From Mycolicibacter heraklionensis (GTDB lineage: Bacteria; Actinomycetota; Actinomycetes; Mycobacteriales; Mycobacteriaceae), in the NCBI RefSeq assembly GCF_019645815.1, contig NZ_CP080997.1, positions 4,158,880 to 4,222,879 of the forward strand: a stretch of DNA of 64,000 bases, read 5' to 3'. This document shows positions 24,010 through 32,699 of the stretch, one piece after another. The notes beneath the pieces are model-generated. The model made no database searches. It worked only from the letters and a program-made list of their open reading frames with translations, and was not told the DNA's origin. A program made the translations under genes and the position numbers. Positions within the stretch are counted from its first letter, which is position 1, and each line of letters starts with the position of its first letter.

Positions 24010-25101
24010 TTACACTCCTAGTCCCAGGATTCGGCCGGCGATGATGTTCTTCTGAATCTGCGAGGTCCCGCCCATCACGCTCTGGGCGCGGCTGTACAGG
24101 TAGGCGCTGAGCAGGTCGGGTTCATCGACCCCGCCGACCGCCAACGCGGCGTGGCCGACGGACTGCTCCACCCAGGTCATCAGCAACTTGTCCAGCGAGC
24201 CTTCCGGCCCGTGTGAGAGCCCGTCGAGCTGTTCGGAGAGCCGCCGACGCACATGCAATCGCAGCATCTCGGTTTCCACTGCGGCCCAGGCTAGTTCCTC
24301 AGGAACTTCACCATCTGTACGGTTCGCCATCTGACGCACCAGTTTGCCGTAGCGGGCCGAGTACCCCAGGGTCGACGGTTCCCGCTCATGGCCGACCACC
24401 GTCATCGCCAGCGCCCAGCCCTCCCCCGGCTGGCCGATCATCTGGCTCGCCGGCACCCGCGCGCCGTCGAACAGCACCTGACCGAATTCGGTGGTGACGC
24501 CGTTGATCATCTGCAGCGGTCGCTGCTCGATGCCGGGCTGGTGCATCGAGATGATGAATGCCGAGATGCCGCGGTGGCGGGGCGCGTCCTTGTCGGTGCG
24601 CGCCAGCAGCAGGCACCAGTCGGCGACGTCGGAATAGCTGGTCCAGATCTTGTGTCCGTGAATGACGTAGTCGTCGCCTTCCCGGGTCGCGGTGGTGGTC
24701 AGCGAAGCCAGGTCCGAGCCGGCCCCGGGTTCGGAGAAGCCCTGGCACCAGCGTTGGGTGCCGTCGATCATCCCAGGCAGAAACCGTTGCTGCAGTTCGG
24801 GACTGGCGTGGCGGCCCAGCCCCACCACCAGGTAACCCAGACTGGGCCGCGGCGGCGCTCCGGCGGCAGCCAGCTCCTCGTCGACGATGACGTCATAGAC
24901 CGGCGGCAGCTCCTGGCCGCCGTACTCGCTCGGCCACGACACCCCGAAGAATCCGCCCGCATACAGCGCCTGATGCCATTCGCCCTGGCGCGCCCAGTAC
25001 TCGTCGTCACCGGCGGCGGGGAAGGTACCGGCCCGCTCGGTCAGCCAGGCCCGAAGCCTGCTGCGGAAGTCGGCTTCGGCGGGTGAGTCACGAAAGTCCA
25101 T
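24010..25101 (-). CDS. acyl-CoA dehydrogenase, larger subunit of the second FadE pair
   Basis: This 363-residue acyl-CoA dehydrogenase has QGFSEPGAGSDLASLTTTA, VIHGHKIWTSYSDVADW and a C-terminal GGTSQIQKNIIAGRILGLG. The partner gene upstream encodes a shorter FadE and overlaps it by 14 nt, so they most likely form an alpha2-beta2 enzyme like the pair at 11895-13822. The ATG at 25101 gives the normal MDFRDSPAEADFRSRLR start. It desaturates a CoA-activated intermediate made by the ligase in the same operon. Confidence 0.93.
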   Translation of the reverse strand: MDFRDSPAEADFRSRLRAWLTERAGTFPAAGDDEYWARQGEWHQALYAGGFFGVSWPSEYGGQELPPVYDVIVDEELAAAGAPPRPSLGYLVVGLGRHASPELQQRFLPGMIDGTQRWCQGFSEPGAGSDLASLTTTATREGDDYVIHGHKIWTSYSDVADWCLLLARTDKDAPRHRGISAFIISMHQPGIEQRPLQMINGVTTEFGQVLFDGARVPASQMIGQPGEGWALAMTVVGHEREPSTLGYSARYGKLVRQMANRTDGEVPEELAWAAVETEMLRLHVRRRLSEQLDGLSHGPEGSLDKLLMTWVEQSVGHAALAVGGVDEPDLLSAYLYSRAQSVMGGTSQIQKNIIAGRILGLGV

Positions 25102-25993
25102 CTGCGATATCCCTTATCGTCACGGGCCACAGGCCGGTCGAAGTCAGTGCCCGCCGCAGGTAGACGTGCGCCGCGCACTCCCAGGTGTTGCCGATTCCGC
25201 CGTGCACCTGGATCGCGGTCTCGCAGACCGTCCGGGCGGCGCGGGCGGAGTAGATCTTGGCGATCCGGGCGGCCTGCACCGCGTCGGGCGCGGGTGCTTC
25301 GTCGACCGCCCAGGCCGCGTGCCGCAGCACACTCACCGAACCCTCGATGAGCGCCAGTCCCTCGGCGAGCAGGTGAGCGATGGCCTGATAGGAGCCGATC
25401 GGTTTGCCGTACTGCTCGCGGATCTGGGCGTAGTCGCACGCCAGGCCGTGCGCGCCGCGCGCGGCGCCGACCAGATCGGCGCACGTCGCCACCAGCGCCA
25501 GCGCCTGCCACCGCACGGCGTCCTGCGCGCCGAGCTCGCCGACCTGCTGCGCCGCAGCGGCAAGGTCGGCGACGGGTCGGGTGAGGTCGGCTCCGGTTCG
25601 CAGCGCGCCGACCGGGGCGGTCAGCACCGTGCGCTCGCGCACCGTCACCGCCTGTGCTGCGCCGCGCGCGTCGATGGCGGTGCCGCCCACCGCGACAGTG
25701 GTCGGGTCCTCGCCCAGGGCCACGTGGCGGTGCACGTCGTCGGCCAGCACCGGCCCGAGGAACGGCACGTCGACCAGGCCTCGACCGAACTCCTCGGCGA
25801 CGATGGCCACCTCGACCCCCGACGCGCCGTCCGAGCGCAGCGAGCGCCAACCCGTCTGCGCGACAGCGCGTTCCAGACGAGCCAGTCGGCTCGCGTCATC
25901 GAGTTCCGCCACCGAGCCCGGTCCCAGGTCGTCGGCGAGCTTGGCCGCGGCATCTCGCAGCTGGCGCTGCTCGGCATTCAGCCGGACATCCAT
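25088..25993 (-). CDS. acyl-CoA dehydrogenase, smaller subunit of the second FadE pair
   Basis: The 301-residue FadE-like protein starts with MDVRLNAEQRQLRDAAAKLADD and keeps the C-terminal helical domain (CDYAQIREQYGKPIGSYQAIAHLLAE and ETAIQVHGGIGNTWE). It lacks the SEPGAGSD motif of the larger subunit. The ATG at 25993, with AGGAG 6 nt upstream, is chosen; it lies 16 nt inside the end of the CoA-ligase gene. A start at 26113 would bury the protein in that gene and is rejected. It pairs with the FadE at 24010-25101. Confidence 0.9.
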   Translation of the reverse strand: MDVRLNAEQRQLRDAAAKLADDLGPGSVAELDDASRLARLERAVAQTGWRSLRSDGASGVEVAIVAEEFGRGLVDVPFLGPVLADDVHRHVALGEDPTTVAVGGTAIDARGAAQAVTVRERTVLTAPVGALRTGADLTRPVADLAAAAQQVGELGAQDAVRWQALALVATCADLVGAARGAHGLACDYAQIREQYGKPIGSYQAIAHLLAEGLALIEGSVSVLRHAAWAVDEAPAPDAVQAARIAKIYSARAARTVCETAIQVHGGIGNTWECAAHVYLRRALTSTGLWPVTIRDIADGLS

Positions 25994-27396
25994 AGGCGCT
26001 CCTTCAGTAGTCGGCGCAACAGCTTTCCGGACGGCAGCCGGGGGATCTCGGGCACGATCACCACCCGGCTCACACGCTTGTAGGACGCCAGGCGGTCGCT
26101 GACCAGCGCGCACAGTTCGTCGTCGCTGACCGGGGCGCGCAGTGCGACCGCCGCGACGACGGCCTCACCGTCGCGCACGTCAGGCACCCCGAAAACGCCG
26201 CAGTCAGCGACCGCAGGGTGCTCGTGCAGCACCGCCTCGATCTCGGCGGGCGCGACCTGAAAGCCGCGGACCTTGATCATCTCCTTGCAGCGGTCGGTGA
26301 TCCGCAACCAGCCGCCGCCGTCGAGATATCCCACATCACCGGTGTGAAACCATCCGTCCCGCACCACTTCAGCGGTCGCCGACGCGGGAAGGTAACCGGC
26401 CATGAGGGAATCGGACCTGACCAGGATCTCGCCGGGAGCACCGGGGGGCAACGGCTCGGCAGCGGAGTTGTCCGCATCCAGGTCCACCACCTTCACCTCG
26501 ACCCCGGGTACTGGCCGGCCCACGCTGTCCAGGCGGGCTGCGCCGACGGGGTTGCAGGCGATCACCGGAAGCTCGCTGGTGCCGTAGGCCGGCACAAAGG
26601 GCACACCGGTGCGCCGGGTGACGGTGTCGGCGACGGTCGCGGTCACCGGGGTGGCACCCCACATGATGTAGCGCAGCGACGACAGGTCGAACGATTCCAG
26701 GCCGGGATGCGCGGCGATGGCCAGGGCGATCGGCGCCACGGCCATCTCCACGGTGATCCTGTCGGAGCCGATCGATTTCAGCATCGCGTCGATGTCGAAC
26801 CGCCGGTGCAACCGCACCCACGCCCCGACCTGCAGCGCGGTCAGGATGTTGAGCAGCCCGAGGATGTGCGACGGCGGCGTGGCCACCTGGATCCGGTCGG
26901 CGGCGGTCAGCCCCAACGCATCTCGCCAGTGCCGCACCGCCGCGGACAGTGAGGCGTGGGTATGCCGGACGGCTTTGGGCAGCCCGGTCGTGCCGGAGCT
27001 GAACACCAGCAGTGCGTCGGAGCGGGCCGGCGGCGGATCAGCTTCCCACGTGCCGGCCGGAATCTCGTCGTCGAGGTGCCGCATCGGCATCAGCTCGGCC
27101 AGCACCGGATGGTCGCCCAGTGCGCACCGGGGTTGCACCAGCTCGAGGGCGTGCGCCACCTCGTCGCGTTTCCAGGCTGGGCTGATCAGGGCGACGACGG
27201 CCCCCAGGCGCCAGACGGCGCGCACTGCGACGACGAACTCCGGCCGATTCGACGCCATCAGCGCCACCCGGTCCCCGGCGCCCACACCGTCGGCCGCCAG
27301 GACGGCTGCCAGGTTGCCGGCCAGCACGTCGAGTTCGGGCAGACACCACTGCCGATCCTCGAATGCGAGCACTGCGGTGGACGATCCTGGCGACAT
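25978..27396 (-). CDS. acyl-CoA synthetase (ANL superfamily, FadD-like)
   Basis: This 472-residue adenylate-forming ligase has the P-loop LVFSSGTTGLPKAVRHTH, the YGTSELP motif, the hinge region DGWFHTGDVGYLDGGGWLRITDRCKEMIK and the catalytic C-terminal lysine in PSGKLLRRLL. It activates a free carboxylic acid with ATP and CoA, and commits it to the FadE pair, crotonase and other genes downstream. It is the first gene of the minus-strand operon. The perfect palindrome at 27419-27435 lies 23 nt before its ATG. Confidence 0.93.
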   Translation of the reverse strand: MSPGSSTAVLAFEDRQWCLPELDVLAGNLAAVLAADGVGAGDRVALMASNRPEFVVAVRAVWRLGAVVALISPAWKRDEVAHALELVQPRCALGDHPVLAELMPMRHLDDEIPAGTWEADPPPARSDALLVFSSGTTGLPKAVRHTHASLSAAVRHWRDALGLTAADRIQVATPPSHILGLLNILTALQVGAWVRLHRRFDIDAMLKSIGSDRITVEMAVAPIALAIAAHPGLESFDLSSLRYIMWGATPVTATVADTVTRRTGVPFVPAYGTSELPVIACNPVGAARLDSVGRPVPGVEVKVVDLDADNSAAEPLPPGAPGEILVRSDSLMAGYLPASATAEVVRDGWFHTGDVGYLDGGGWLRITDRCKEMIKVRGFQVAPAEIEAVLHEHPAVADCGVFGVPDVRDGEAVVAAVALRAPVSDDELCALVSDRLASYKRVSRVVIVPEIPRLPSGKLLRRLLKERLWMSG

Positions 27397-27418
27397 TTGA
27401 GAAGATCCTATCGGTTTG

Positions 27419-27435
27419 AGAGAATATTATTCTCT
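27419..27435. promoter_or_regulatory. palindromic operator, copy 4
   Basis: A-GAGAAT-ATT-ATTCTC-T is a perfect 17-nt palindrome in the 71-nt divergent gap between the acyl-CoA synthetase (start 27396) and the oxygenase reductase (start 27468). A single bound dimer could control both directions. Confidence 0.8.
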
Positions 27436-27467
27436 AAAGCGAAGAACGCAAACCGGAAGGGGTGGGC

Positions 27468-28475
27468 ATGGCGGTCACTCATGTATTCCAGCGAGCGACC
27501 GTGACGCGCATCGTCAAGGAGACCGCCGACGCCTACACCTTCGTGCTGGCGCCCCATGAGCCACCGTTCTCCTACCGGGCCGGTCAGTACTCGACATTCC
27601 AGGTACGGGTCGACGGTGAGGAGCTCTACCGGTCCTACTCGATGTCGAGCGCTCCGGAGTCCGATTCCGAGCTGATGACCACGGTCAAGCGTGTTCCCGG
27701 CGGCAAGGTGTCGAACTGGTTGCTGGACAACGTCGCCGAAGGCGACGAGCTGGTGATGACCCGAGCGGCCGGGATCTTCTGCCTTCAGGAGTCGACGGCG
27801 CCGCTGCTCGCGTTCTCCGGAGGCAGCGGGATCACGCCCATCCTGTCGCTGGCCAAGAGTGCGCTGGCGACCACCGACCGCGCCGTGCGGCTGCTCTGCG
27901 CCGATCGGGACGCGTCCGCGGCGATCTTCGAGCGCACCCTGGACGAACTCGCCGCCCGCTACCCCGGCCGGCTGTCGGTGCAGCGGCATCGCGACGCCGA
28001 CGACGGCCTGCTCGACGCCGCGGCGGTCACGGCATTCGTCGGCGACGACACCGGCGCGGACTGCTACGTGTGCGGACCGGCCGGATTCATGGACGTGGTG
28101 CGCGCAGCCTGGCCCGGCCCGGGCCGCCTGTTCGTCGAGGACTTCGACGTGGCGACCGCGCCGGCGCCGGCCGCCTCGGCACCCGATACCGACGCCGAGG
28201 TGACCGGGACGGTGACGATCCACCTCGGGCGCCAGAAGGCGTCGGTGCCGCGGGTCGCCCGCGAGACACTGCTGGAGAGCGCCCGGCGCGCCGGGCTGGC
28301 GCCCCCGTTCTCCTGCGAGGCGGGCAACTGCGGCACCTGCATCGCCCAGATCACCGAGGGCAGCGCGACCATGCTCAACAACACCGTGCTCGACGATGAC
28401 GAGGTCGCCGACGGCTACATACTGACCTGCCAGGGTGTGCCCGAGGGCGGCTCGATCACCGTGCACTACGAATAG
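27468..28475 (+). CDS. FAD/2Fe-2S oxygenase reductase (KshB-like)
   Basis: This 335-residue three-domain reductase has the flavin motif YRSYSMSSAP near residue 56, the NAD(P)-binding FSGGSGITPILSLAK near residue 111, and a C-terminal plant-type 2Fe-2S domain with C283, C288, C291 and C321 (C-x4-C-x2-C-x29-C). This layout is that of KshB-type reductases that feed Rieske oxygenases. It is the only such reductase in the window and is probably shared by both Rieske oxygenases. ATG 27468 with GGGGTGGG upstream is chosen over GTG 27462. Confidence 0.93.
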   Translation: MAVTHVFQRATVTRIVKETADAYTFVLAPHEPPFSYRAGQYSTFQVRVDGEELYRSYSMSSAPESDSELMTTVKRVPGGKVSNWLLDNVAEGDELVMTRAAGIFCLQESTAPLLAFSGGSGITPILSLAKSALATTDRAVRLLCADRDASAAIFERTLDELAARYPGRLSVQRHRDADDGLLDAAAVTAFVGDDTGADCYVCGPAGFMDVVRAAWPGPGRLFVEDFDVATAPAPAASAPDTDAEVTGTVTIHLGRQKASVPRVARETLLESARRAGLAPPFSCEAGNCGTCIAQITEGSATMLNNTVLDDDEVADGYILTCQGVPEGGSITVHYE

Positions 28476-28491
28476 GGCGGCGGGCCGCCCT
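28474..28491. terminator. short hairpin between convergent genes
   Basis: A-GGGCGGC-GG-GCCGCCC-T forms a perfect 8-bp stem with a 2-nt loop. It touches the stop codons of both the reductase and the convergent aldehyde dehydrogenase. No T-run follows, as is common in mycobacteria. Confidence 0.55.
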
Positions 28492-29918
28492 CAGCCAGCC
28501 ACCCCGCAGCCCAAAGTGCTCTTGGTCTCCAGGTATTCGTGGAATCCGGCGTCGCTCCACTCGCGACCGTTGCCGCTGCGCTTGTAGCCGCCGAACGGTG
28601 CGTTCAGGTCGAAGGCGTGGTTGATCGCGACCCAGCCGGCCCGGATCCGGCGCGCGATTCCGCGCGCGGCGTCGATGTCGGCGCCTGAGACGTAGCCGGC
28701 CAGACCGTACTCGGTGTCGTTGGCGATCTCGACAGCCTCATCGAGGTCGTCATAGCCGAGGATGCACAGCACCGGGCCGAAGATCTCTTCGCGCGCGATC
28801 GTCATCTGATTCGTCACGTGCGCGAAGACCGTCGGCCGGACGAAGTAACCGGTGTCGAGCCCAGTCGGCCGGCCGGCGCCGCCCGCGGCGACCGTCGCGC
28901 CCTCGGCGATGCCCTGCTCGATCAGGCCCTGCACCTTGGCGAACTGCGCCGCTGACGCCACGGGACCGATCGCCTTCGGATCGGCCGGGTCACCGACCTT
29001 CACCTGCTCGGCGACCGCACGGGCGATCGCGATGGCCTCGTCCATCCGGGAGTTCGGCACCAGCATCCGTGACGGCGCGTTACAGCTCTGCCCGGAGTTG
29101 ACCATCATGGTCGACACCCCGGCGGTGACGCTGTCGACGAAGGCGTCGTCGTCGAGCACGATGTTGGCGCTCTTGCCGCCCAGCTCCTGGGTCACCCGCT
29201 TCACGGTCGGGGCAGCGTTCTCCGCCACCGCGACGCCGGCACGGGTAGAGCCGGTGAACGACACCATGTCGACGTCCGGGTGCCGCGACAGCGCCACGCC
29301 CACCCCGGGGCCGTCGCCGTTGACCATGTTGTATACGCCGGCCGGCACGCCTGCCGCGTCCATGATCTCGGTGAAGATGTAAGCCGAGAACGGCGCGACC
29401 TCAGAGGGTTTGAGCACCATGGTGCAGCCGGTGGACAACGCCGGGTAGACCTTCACCGCGATCTGGTTCAGCGGCCAGTTCCACGGTGTGATGAGACCGC
29501 ATACCCCGATCGGCTCGCGCTCCACCAGGGTGTCGCCGCGCTGCTCGCTGAACGAGAAGTTCTTCAGTGCGTCGATTGCCGTGACAAGGTGACCGGCCCC
29601 AAGGTTGACCTGCACTCCGGCGGCCAGCGCGGGCGGCGCCCCCATCTCCTCGCTCACCGCGTCGGCCAGGTCGCCGCTGCGCCGCTGGTACTCGGCCAGG
29701 ATCGACTGCAGCAGGTCCAGCCGCTCCGCCCGGCTGCTCTGCGACCAACTGGCGAACGCCCGCCGGGCCGCGGCGACCGCGAGGTCGACGTCGGCCGCCG
29801 AGCCGAGCGCGATCTTCCCGCAGACCTTTTCGGTGGCCGGGTTGTCGACGTCGAGCGTTTTGAGCTCGACCGGGTCCACCCACCGGCCGTCGATGTAGAA
29901 CTGGGTGTATTCGCGCAT
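28491..29918 (-). CDS. aldehyde dehydrogenase (second of two)
   Basis: This is a complete 475-residue aldehyde dehydrogenase. The catalytic Cys279 is in NSGQSCNAPSRML and Glu245 in TQELGGKSA; PWNWPL and FTGSTRAGVAVAE contact the cofactor. The ATG at 29918 is preferred over the GTG three bases upstream because AGGAG is 7 nt before it. It is the last gene of the SDR-Rieske-BVMO-SDR-ALDH operon. It differs clearly from the dehydrogenase at 16754 and is closer to the betaine-aldehyde-type group. Confidence 0.93.
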   Translation of the reverse strand: MREYTQFYIDGRWVDPVELKTLDVDNPATEKVCGKIALGSAADVDLAVAAARRAFASWSQSSRAERLDLLQSILAEYQRRSGDLADAVSEEMGAPPALAAGVQVNLGAGHLVTAIDALKNFSFSEQRGDTLVEREPIGVCGLITPWNWPLNQIAVKVYPALSTGCTMVLKPSEVAPFSAYIFTEIMDAAGVPAGVYNMVNGDGPGVGVALSRHPDVDMVSFTGSTRAGVAVAENAAPTVKRVTQELGGKSANIVLDDDAFVDSVTAGVSTMMVNSGQSCNAPSRMLVPNSRMDEAIAIARAVAEQVKVGDPADPKAIGPVASAAQFAKVQGLIEQGIAEGATVAAGGAGRPTGLDTGYFVRPTVFAHVTNQMTIAREEIFGPVLCILGYDDLDEAVEIANDTEYGLAGYVSGADIDAARGIARRIRAGWVAINHAFDLNAPFGGYKRSGNGREWSDAGFHEYLETKSTLGCGVAG

Positions 29919-29934
29919 CACAACACTCCTTCGA

Positions 29935-30858
29935 CTACTGGGTTCCGTCTGTCTGGGCCATCCCGAAGCTGTACCGGATGTGCGCGGCGTGCCCGTCGGG
30001 CACCACCGGGAAGATCACCGGTTCGGTGATGTCGCGGATGGCCTCGATCCGCGCGTCGACGTCCTCGATCGTCCAGGACGGTTGGTACACGCCGGGGCTC
30101 TCCACCAGCGCGGCCCGGGCTATCCGCCCGGCCAGGGCGATCAGCACTTCGCCGGTGACCGAACAGGATTCGTGCGCCAGCCAGCCGACCAGCGGCGCCA
30201 CCAGTTCGGGTTCCATCGGTGGGTATGCGGAGGTGTCGATGCCGTCGGCCATCCGGGTGACCGCCGCCGGGACCACCACGTTGCACCGGACGCCGTGAGT
30301 CGCGCCTTCCAGCGCCGCCACGTTGCTCAGGCCGATCACGCCCGCCTTCGCGGCCGCATAGTTGGCCACCTCGGCATTGCCGTAGATGCCGCCGATCGAT
30401 GAGGTCAGCACCATGCGACCGTAGCCTGCGTCACACATGGCGCCGAAGGCCGCCCGCACCACATGGAACGCGCCACGCAGGTGCACGTCGAGGACCGCGT
30501 CGAAGTCCGCCGAACTCATCTCGCGTAACGGGGCCCGGCGGACGTTTCCGGCGTTGTGGATCACGATGTCGACCCGCCCGTAGCGCTCCAGCGCAGCGCC
30601 GATGATCGCCTCGCCGCCGTCGGGTGTGGCGACCGACGCGGTACAGGCCACCGCCGCACCGCCCGCATCGCGGATTTCGGCGGCGACCCGCTCGGCCGGG
30701 TCCTGCCGTACTCCGTCACCGGTGAGGTCGGCACCGGTGTCATTGACGACGACGGCGGCTCCGCGCTGCGCCAGCAGCTGCGCGTAGGCGCGGCCCAGTC
30801 CGCGCCCGGCACCGGTCACGACGGCGACACGGCCGTCGAACCGAAGCGCCTGCGTCAT
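29935..30858 (-). CDS. short-chain dehydrogenase/reductase (after the BVMO)
   Basis: The 307-residue SDR has TGAGRGLGRAYAQLL for cofactor binding, HNAGN, and the active-site pattern Ser in SSIGG with Tyr-x3-Lys in NYAAAKAG. The C-terminal extension of about 50 residues is longer than in minimal SDRs and resembles the bacterial MFE-type 3-hydroxyacyl-CoA dehydrogenase group. The ATG overlaps the BVMO stop (ATGA). It should interconvert an alcohol and a ketone on a ring or acyl chain. Confidence 0.9.
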   Translation of the reverse strand: MTQALRFDGRVAVVTGAGRGLGRAYAQLLAQRGAAVVVNDTGADLTGDGVRQDPAERVAAEIRDAGGAAVACTASVATPDGGEAIIGAALERYGRVDIVIHNAGNVRRAPLREMSSADFDAVLDVHLRGAFHVVRAAFGAMCDAGYGRMVLTSSIGGIYGNAEVANYAAAKAGVIGLSNVAALEGATHGVRCNVVVPAAVTRMADGIDTSAYPPMEPELVAPLVGWLAHESCSVTGEVLIALAGRIARAALVESPGVYQPSWTIEDVDARIEAIRDITEPVIFPVVPDGHAAHIRYSFGMAQTDGTQ

Positions 30859-32699
30859 CGCAGATCCATGCCGTTCAGGTCGCCGGCGTCGCGCCACTGC
30901 TTCAACAGATCGTCGAAGGCGTAGAAGCCCGGCGAGTAGACCTCGCCCAGGAAAGAGCGACTGGCGTCGCCGAATCCACGGCCCTCGTTGTTGTAATAGC
31001 CAGGCGTGCAGGACAAGTCGAATGCCGAGTTGTCGAAGGCCAGCTCCCGGATGGTGTTGACCCAGGCATTCTGACCCTCCTGGCTGGGCTCGACGACCGT
31101 CGCTCCCCGGTTGAGAGCCTCGGCGATGATGTAGGCGATGTGCTCGGCCTGCTGCTCGAACATCGCGGTGGTATTGGCCGACACCCCGCCCTGGATGAAG
31201 CCGGTGTGGAACTGGTTGGGGAACCCGCGGCTGGTCATCCCGTGCAGGGTCTGGTGCCCGTCGCGCCAGTGGTCGAACAGCGACACCCCGTCGCGGCCCT
31301 CGATGACGTCGATCGCGTACCGACGGCTGATCTCCGTGGAGATCTCGAAACCGCTGGCGAAGATGACGCAGTCGACCTCGTACTCGACGCCACCCGCGAC
31401 AATGCCCTTCTCCGTGAGCTTTTCGACGCCCTTGGAGTCGGCAACGTCGACCAGCGTGACGTTGGGCCGATTGAACGCGGGCAGGTAGGTGTCACTGGAG
31501 GTCGGGCGTTTGCACATGAACCGGTAGTACGGCTTGAGCGCCTCAGCGGTCTGCGGATCCTCGACGATGTCGTCGATCCGGCGGCGCAGCCGCTCCATGA
31601 TCTTGTAGTCCTCCTCCTCCCGCATCGCCATGATCTCCTCGACCCCCAGGGCCGTCGGGTCGGGGCTGGCGCCGATGCGAGCGGTCAGGTTGCGACCCAA
31701 CTCGGTCCAGAAGTCGCACACCATATCCGGGGCGTCGAACACCACGCCCTCGAACGGCGACCAGCGGTGAAAGTTACGCTTGCGTTCGGCCTGCCAGCCC
31801 GGCTGCAGCGACGCGGCCCACTGCGGGTCGGTGGGCTCGTTGCCGCGAAAGTCCACCGACGACGGTGTGCGCTGGAAAACATAGAGCTGCTTGGCATCCC
31901 GCCCCAGGTGCGGTACCAGCTGCACGCCAGTCGCGCCGGTGCCGACCAGAGCCACCCGCTTGTCGGCGAGCTTGTGCAGGCCACCGTTCGCGTCGCCGCC
32001 GGTGTAGTCGTAATCCCAGCGGGCCGAGTGGAAGACGTGACCGCCCGCGTTCATGAAGTCCTTGATGCCGGCGATGCCGGGCAACTTGGGCCGGTTGTAG
32101 GAGCCCTGCGCCATCACCACGAAACGCGCCCGCAGGTCGTCGCCCCGGTTCGTCGTCAGCCGCCAGCGCTTGATCTCCTCGTCCCAGCGGACGGTGCGCA
32201 CCTGGGTCGAGAAGATCGCCCCGTCATAGAGGCCGAAGTGCTTTCCGATGTTCTGGCAATGCTGGAAAATCTCGGCGCCGTCGGCGAACTTCTTGGACGG
32301 GATGAAGTCGAGCTCTTCGAGCATCGGGACATAGCAGTACGCGTCGTTGTCGCACTGGATGCCCGGGAATCGGTTCCAGTACCAGACACCACCGAAATCG
32401 CCGCCCATCTCGATAACCCGCACGTCGGCCACGCCGGCCTTCTTCAGGTAGGCGCCGGCCAGCAGTCCGGCGATGCCACCGCCGAGGACTACGACCTCGA
32501 CGTCGGCATCGATGGGTTCACGTGGAGTCACCGCGGTGTGTGGATCGACCTCGGCGAACTCCACAAAGTCATCCTTGAGTTCGAGGTACTGACTGGAGCC
32601 GTCGGAGCGAAGACGTCTGGCCCGCTCAACGGCGTATTTCTCCCGCAGCGCGTCGATGTCGAAGTCGTCCGGCGTCTGGGTCGGCGGGCAGTCCGTCAT
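30855..32699 (-). CDS. Baeyer-Villiger-type flavin monooxygenase
   Basis: The 614-residue class B flavoprotein monooxygenase has an FAD Rossmann motif VVLGGGIAGLLAG near residue 74, a second NADP Rossmann motif LVGTGATGVQLVP, and between them the BVMO fingerprint GGHVFHSARWDYDYTGG. An N-terminal extension of about 60 residues is as in the longer BVMOs of steroid and cyclic-ketone degraders. It should turn a cyclic or linear ketone into a lactone or ester with O2 and NADPH. ATGA overlaps link it to the Rieske gene upstream and the SDR gene downstream. Confidence 0.93.
   Translation of the reverse strand: MTDCPPTQTPDDFDIDALREKYAVERARRLRSDGSSQYLELKDDFVEFAEVDPHTAVTPREPIDADVEVVVLGGGIAGLLAGAYLKKAGVADVRVIEMGGDFGGVWYWNRFPGIQCDNDAYCYVPMLEELDFIPSKKFADGAEIFQHCQNIGKHFGLYDGAIFSTQVRTVRWDEEIKRWRLTTNRGDDLRARFVVMAQGSYNRPKLPGIAGIKDFMNAGGHVFHSARWDYDYTGGDANGGLHKLADKRVALVGTGATGVQLVPHLGRDAKQLYVFQRTPSSVDFRGNEPTDPQWAASLQPGWQAERKRNFHRWSPFEGVVFDAPDMVCDFWTELGRNLTARIGASPDPTALGVEEIMAMREEEDYKIMERLRRRIDDIVEDPQTAEALKPYYRFMCKRPTSSDTYLPAFNRPNVTLVDVADSKGVEKLTEKGIVAGGVEYEVDCVIFASGFEISTEISRRYAIDVIEGRDGVSLFDHWRDGHQTLHGMTSRGFPNQFHTGFIQGGVSANTTAMFEQQAEHIAYIIAEALNRGATVVEPSQEGQNAWVNTIRELAFDNSAFDLSCTPGYYNNEGRGFGDASRSFLGEVYSPGFYAFDDLLKQWRDAGDLNGMDLR

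Noticed and set aside
28874..28930. Possible second coding frame opposite the aldehyde dehydrogenase
   Set aside because: It has no start context or motif and lies within a fully conserved enzyme gene.
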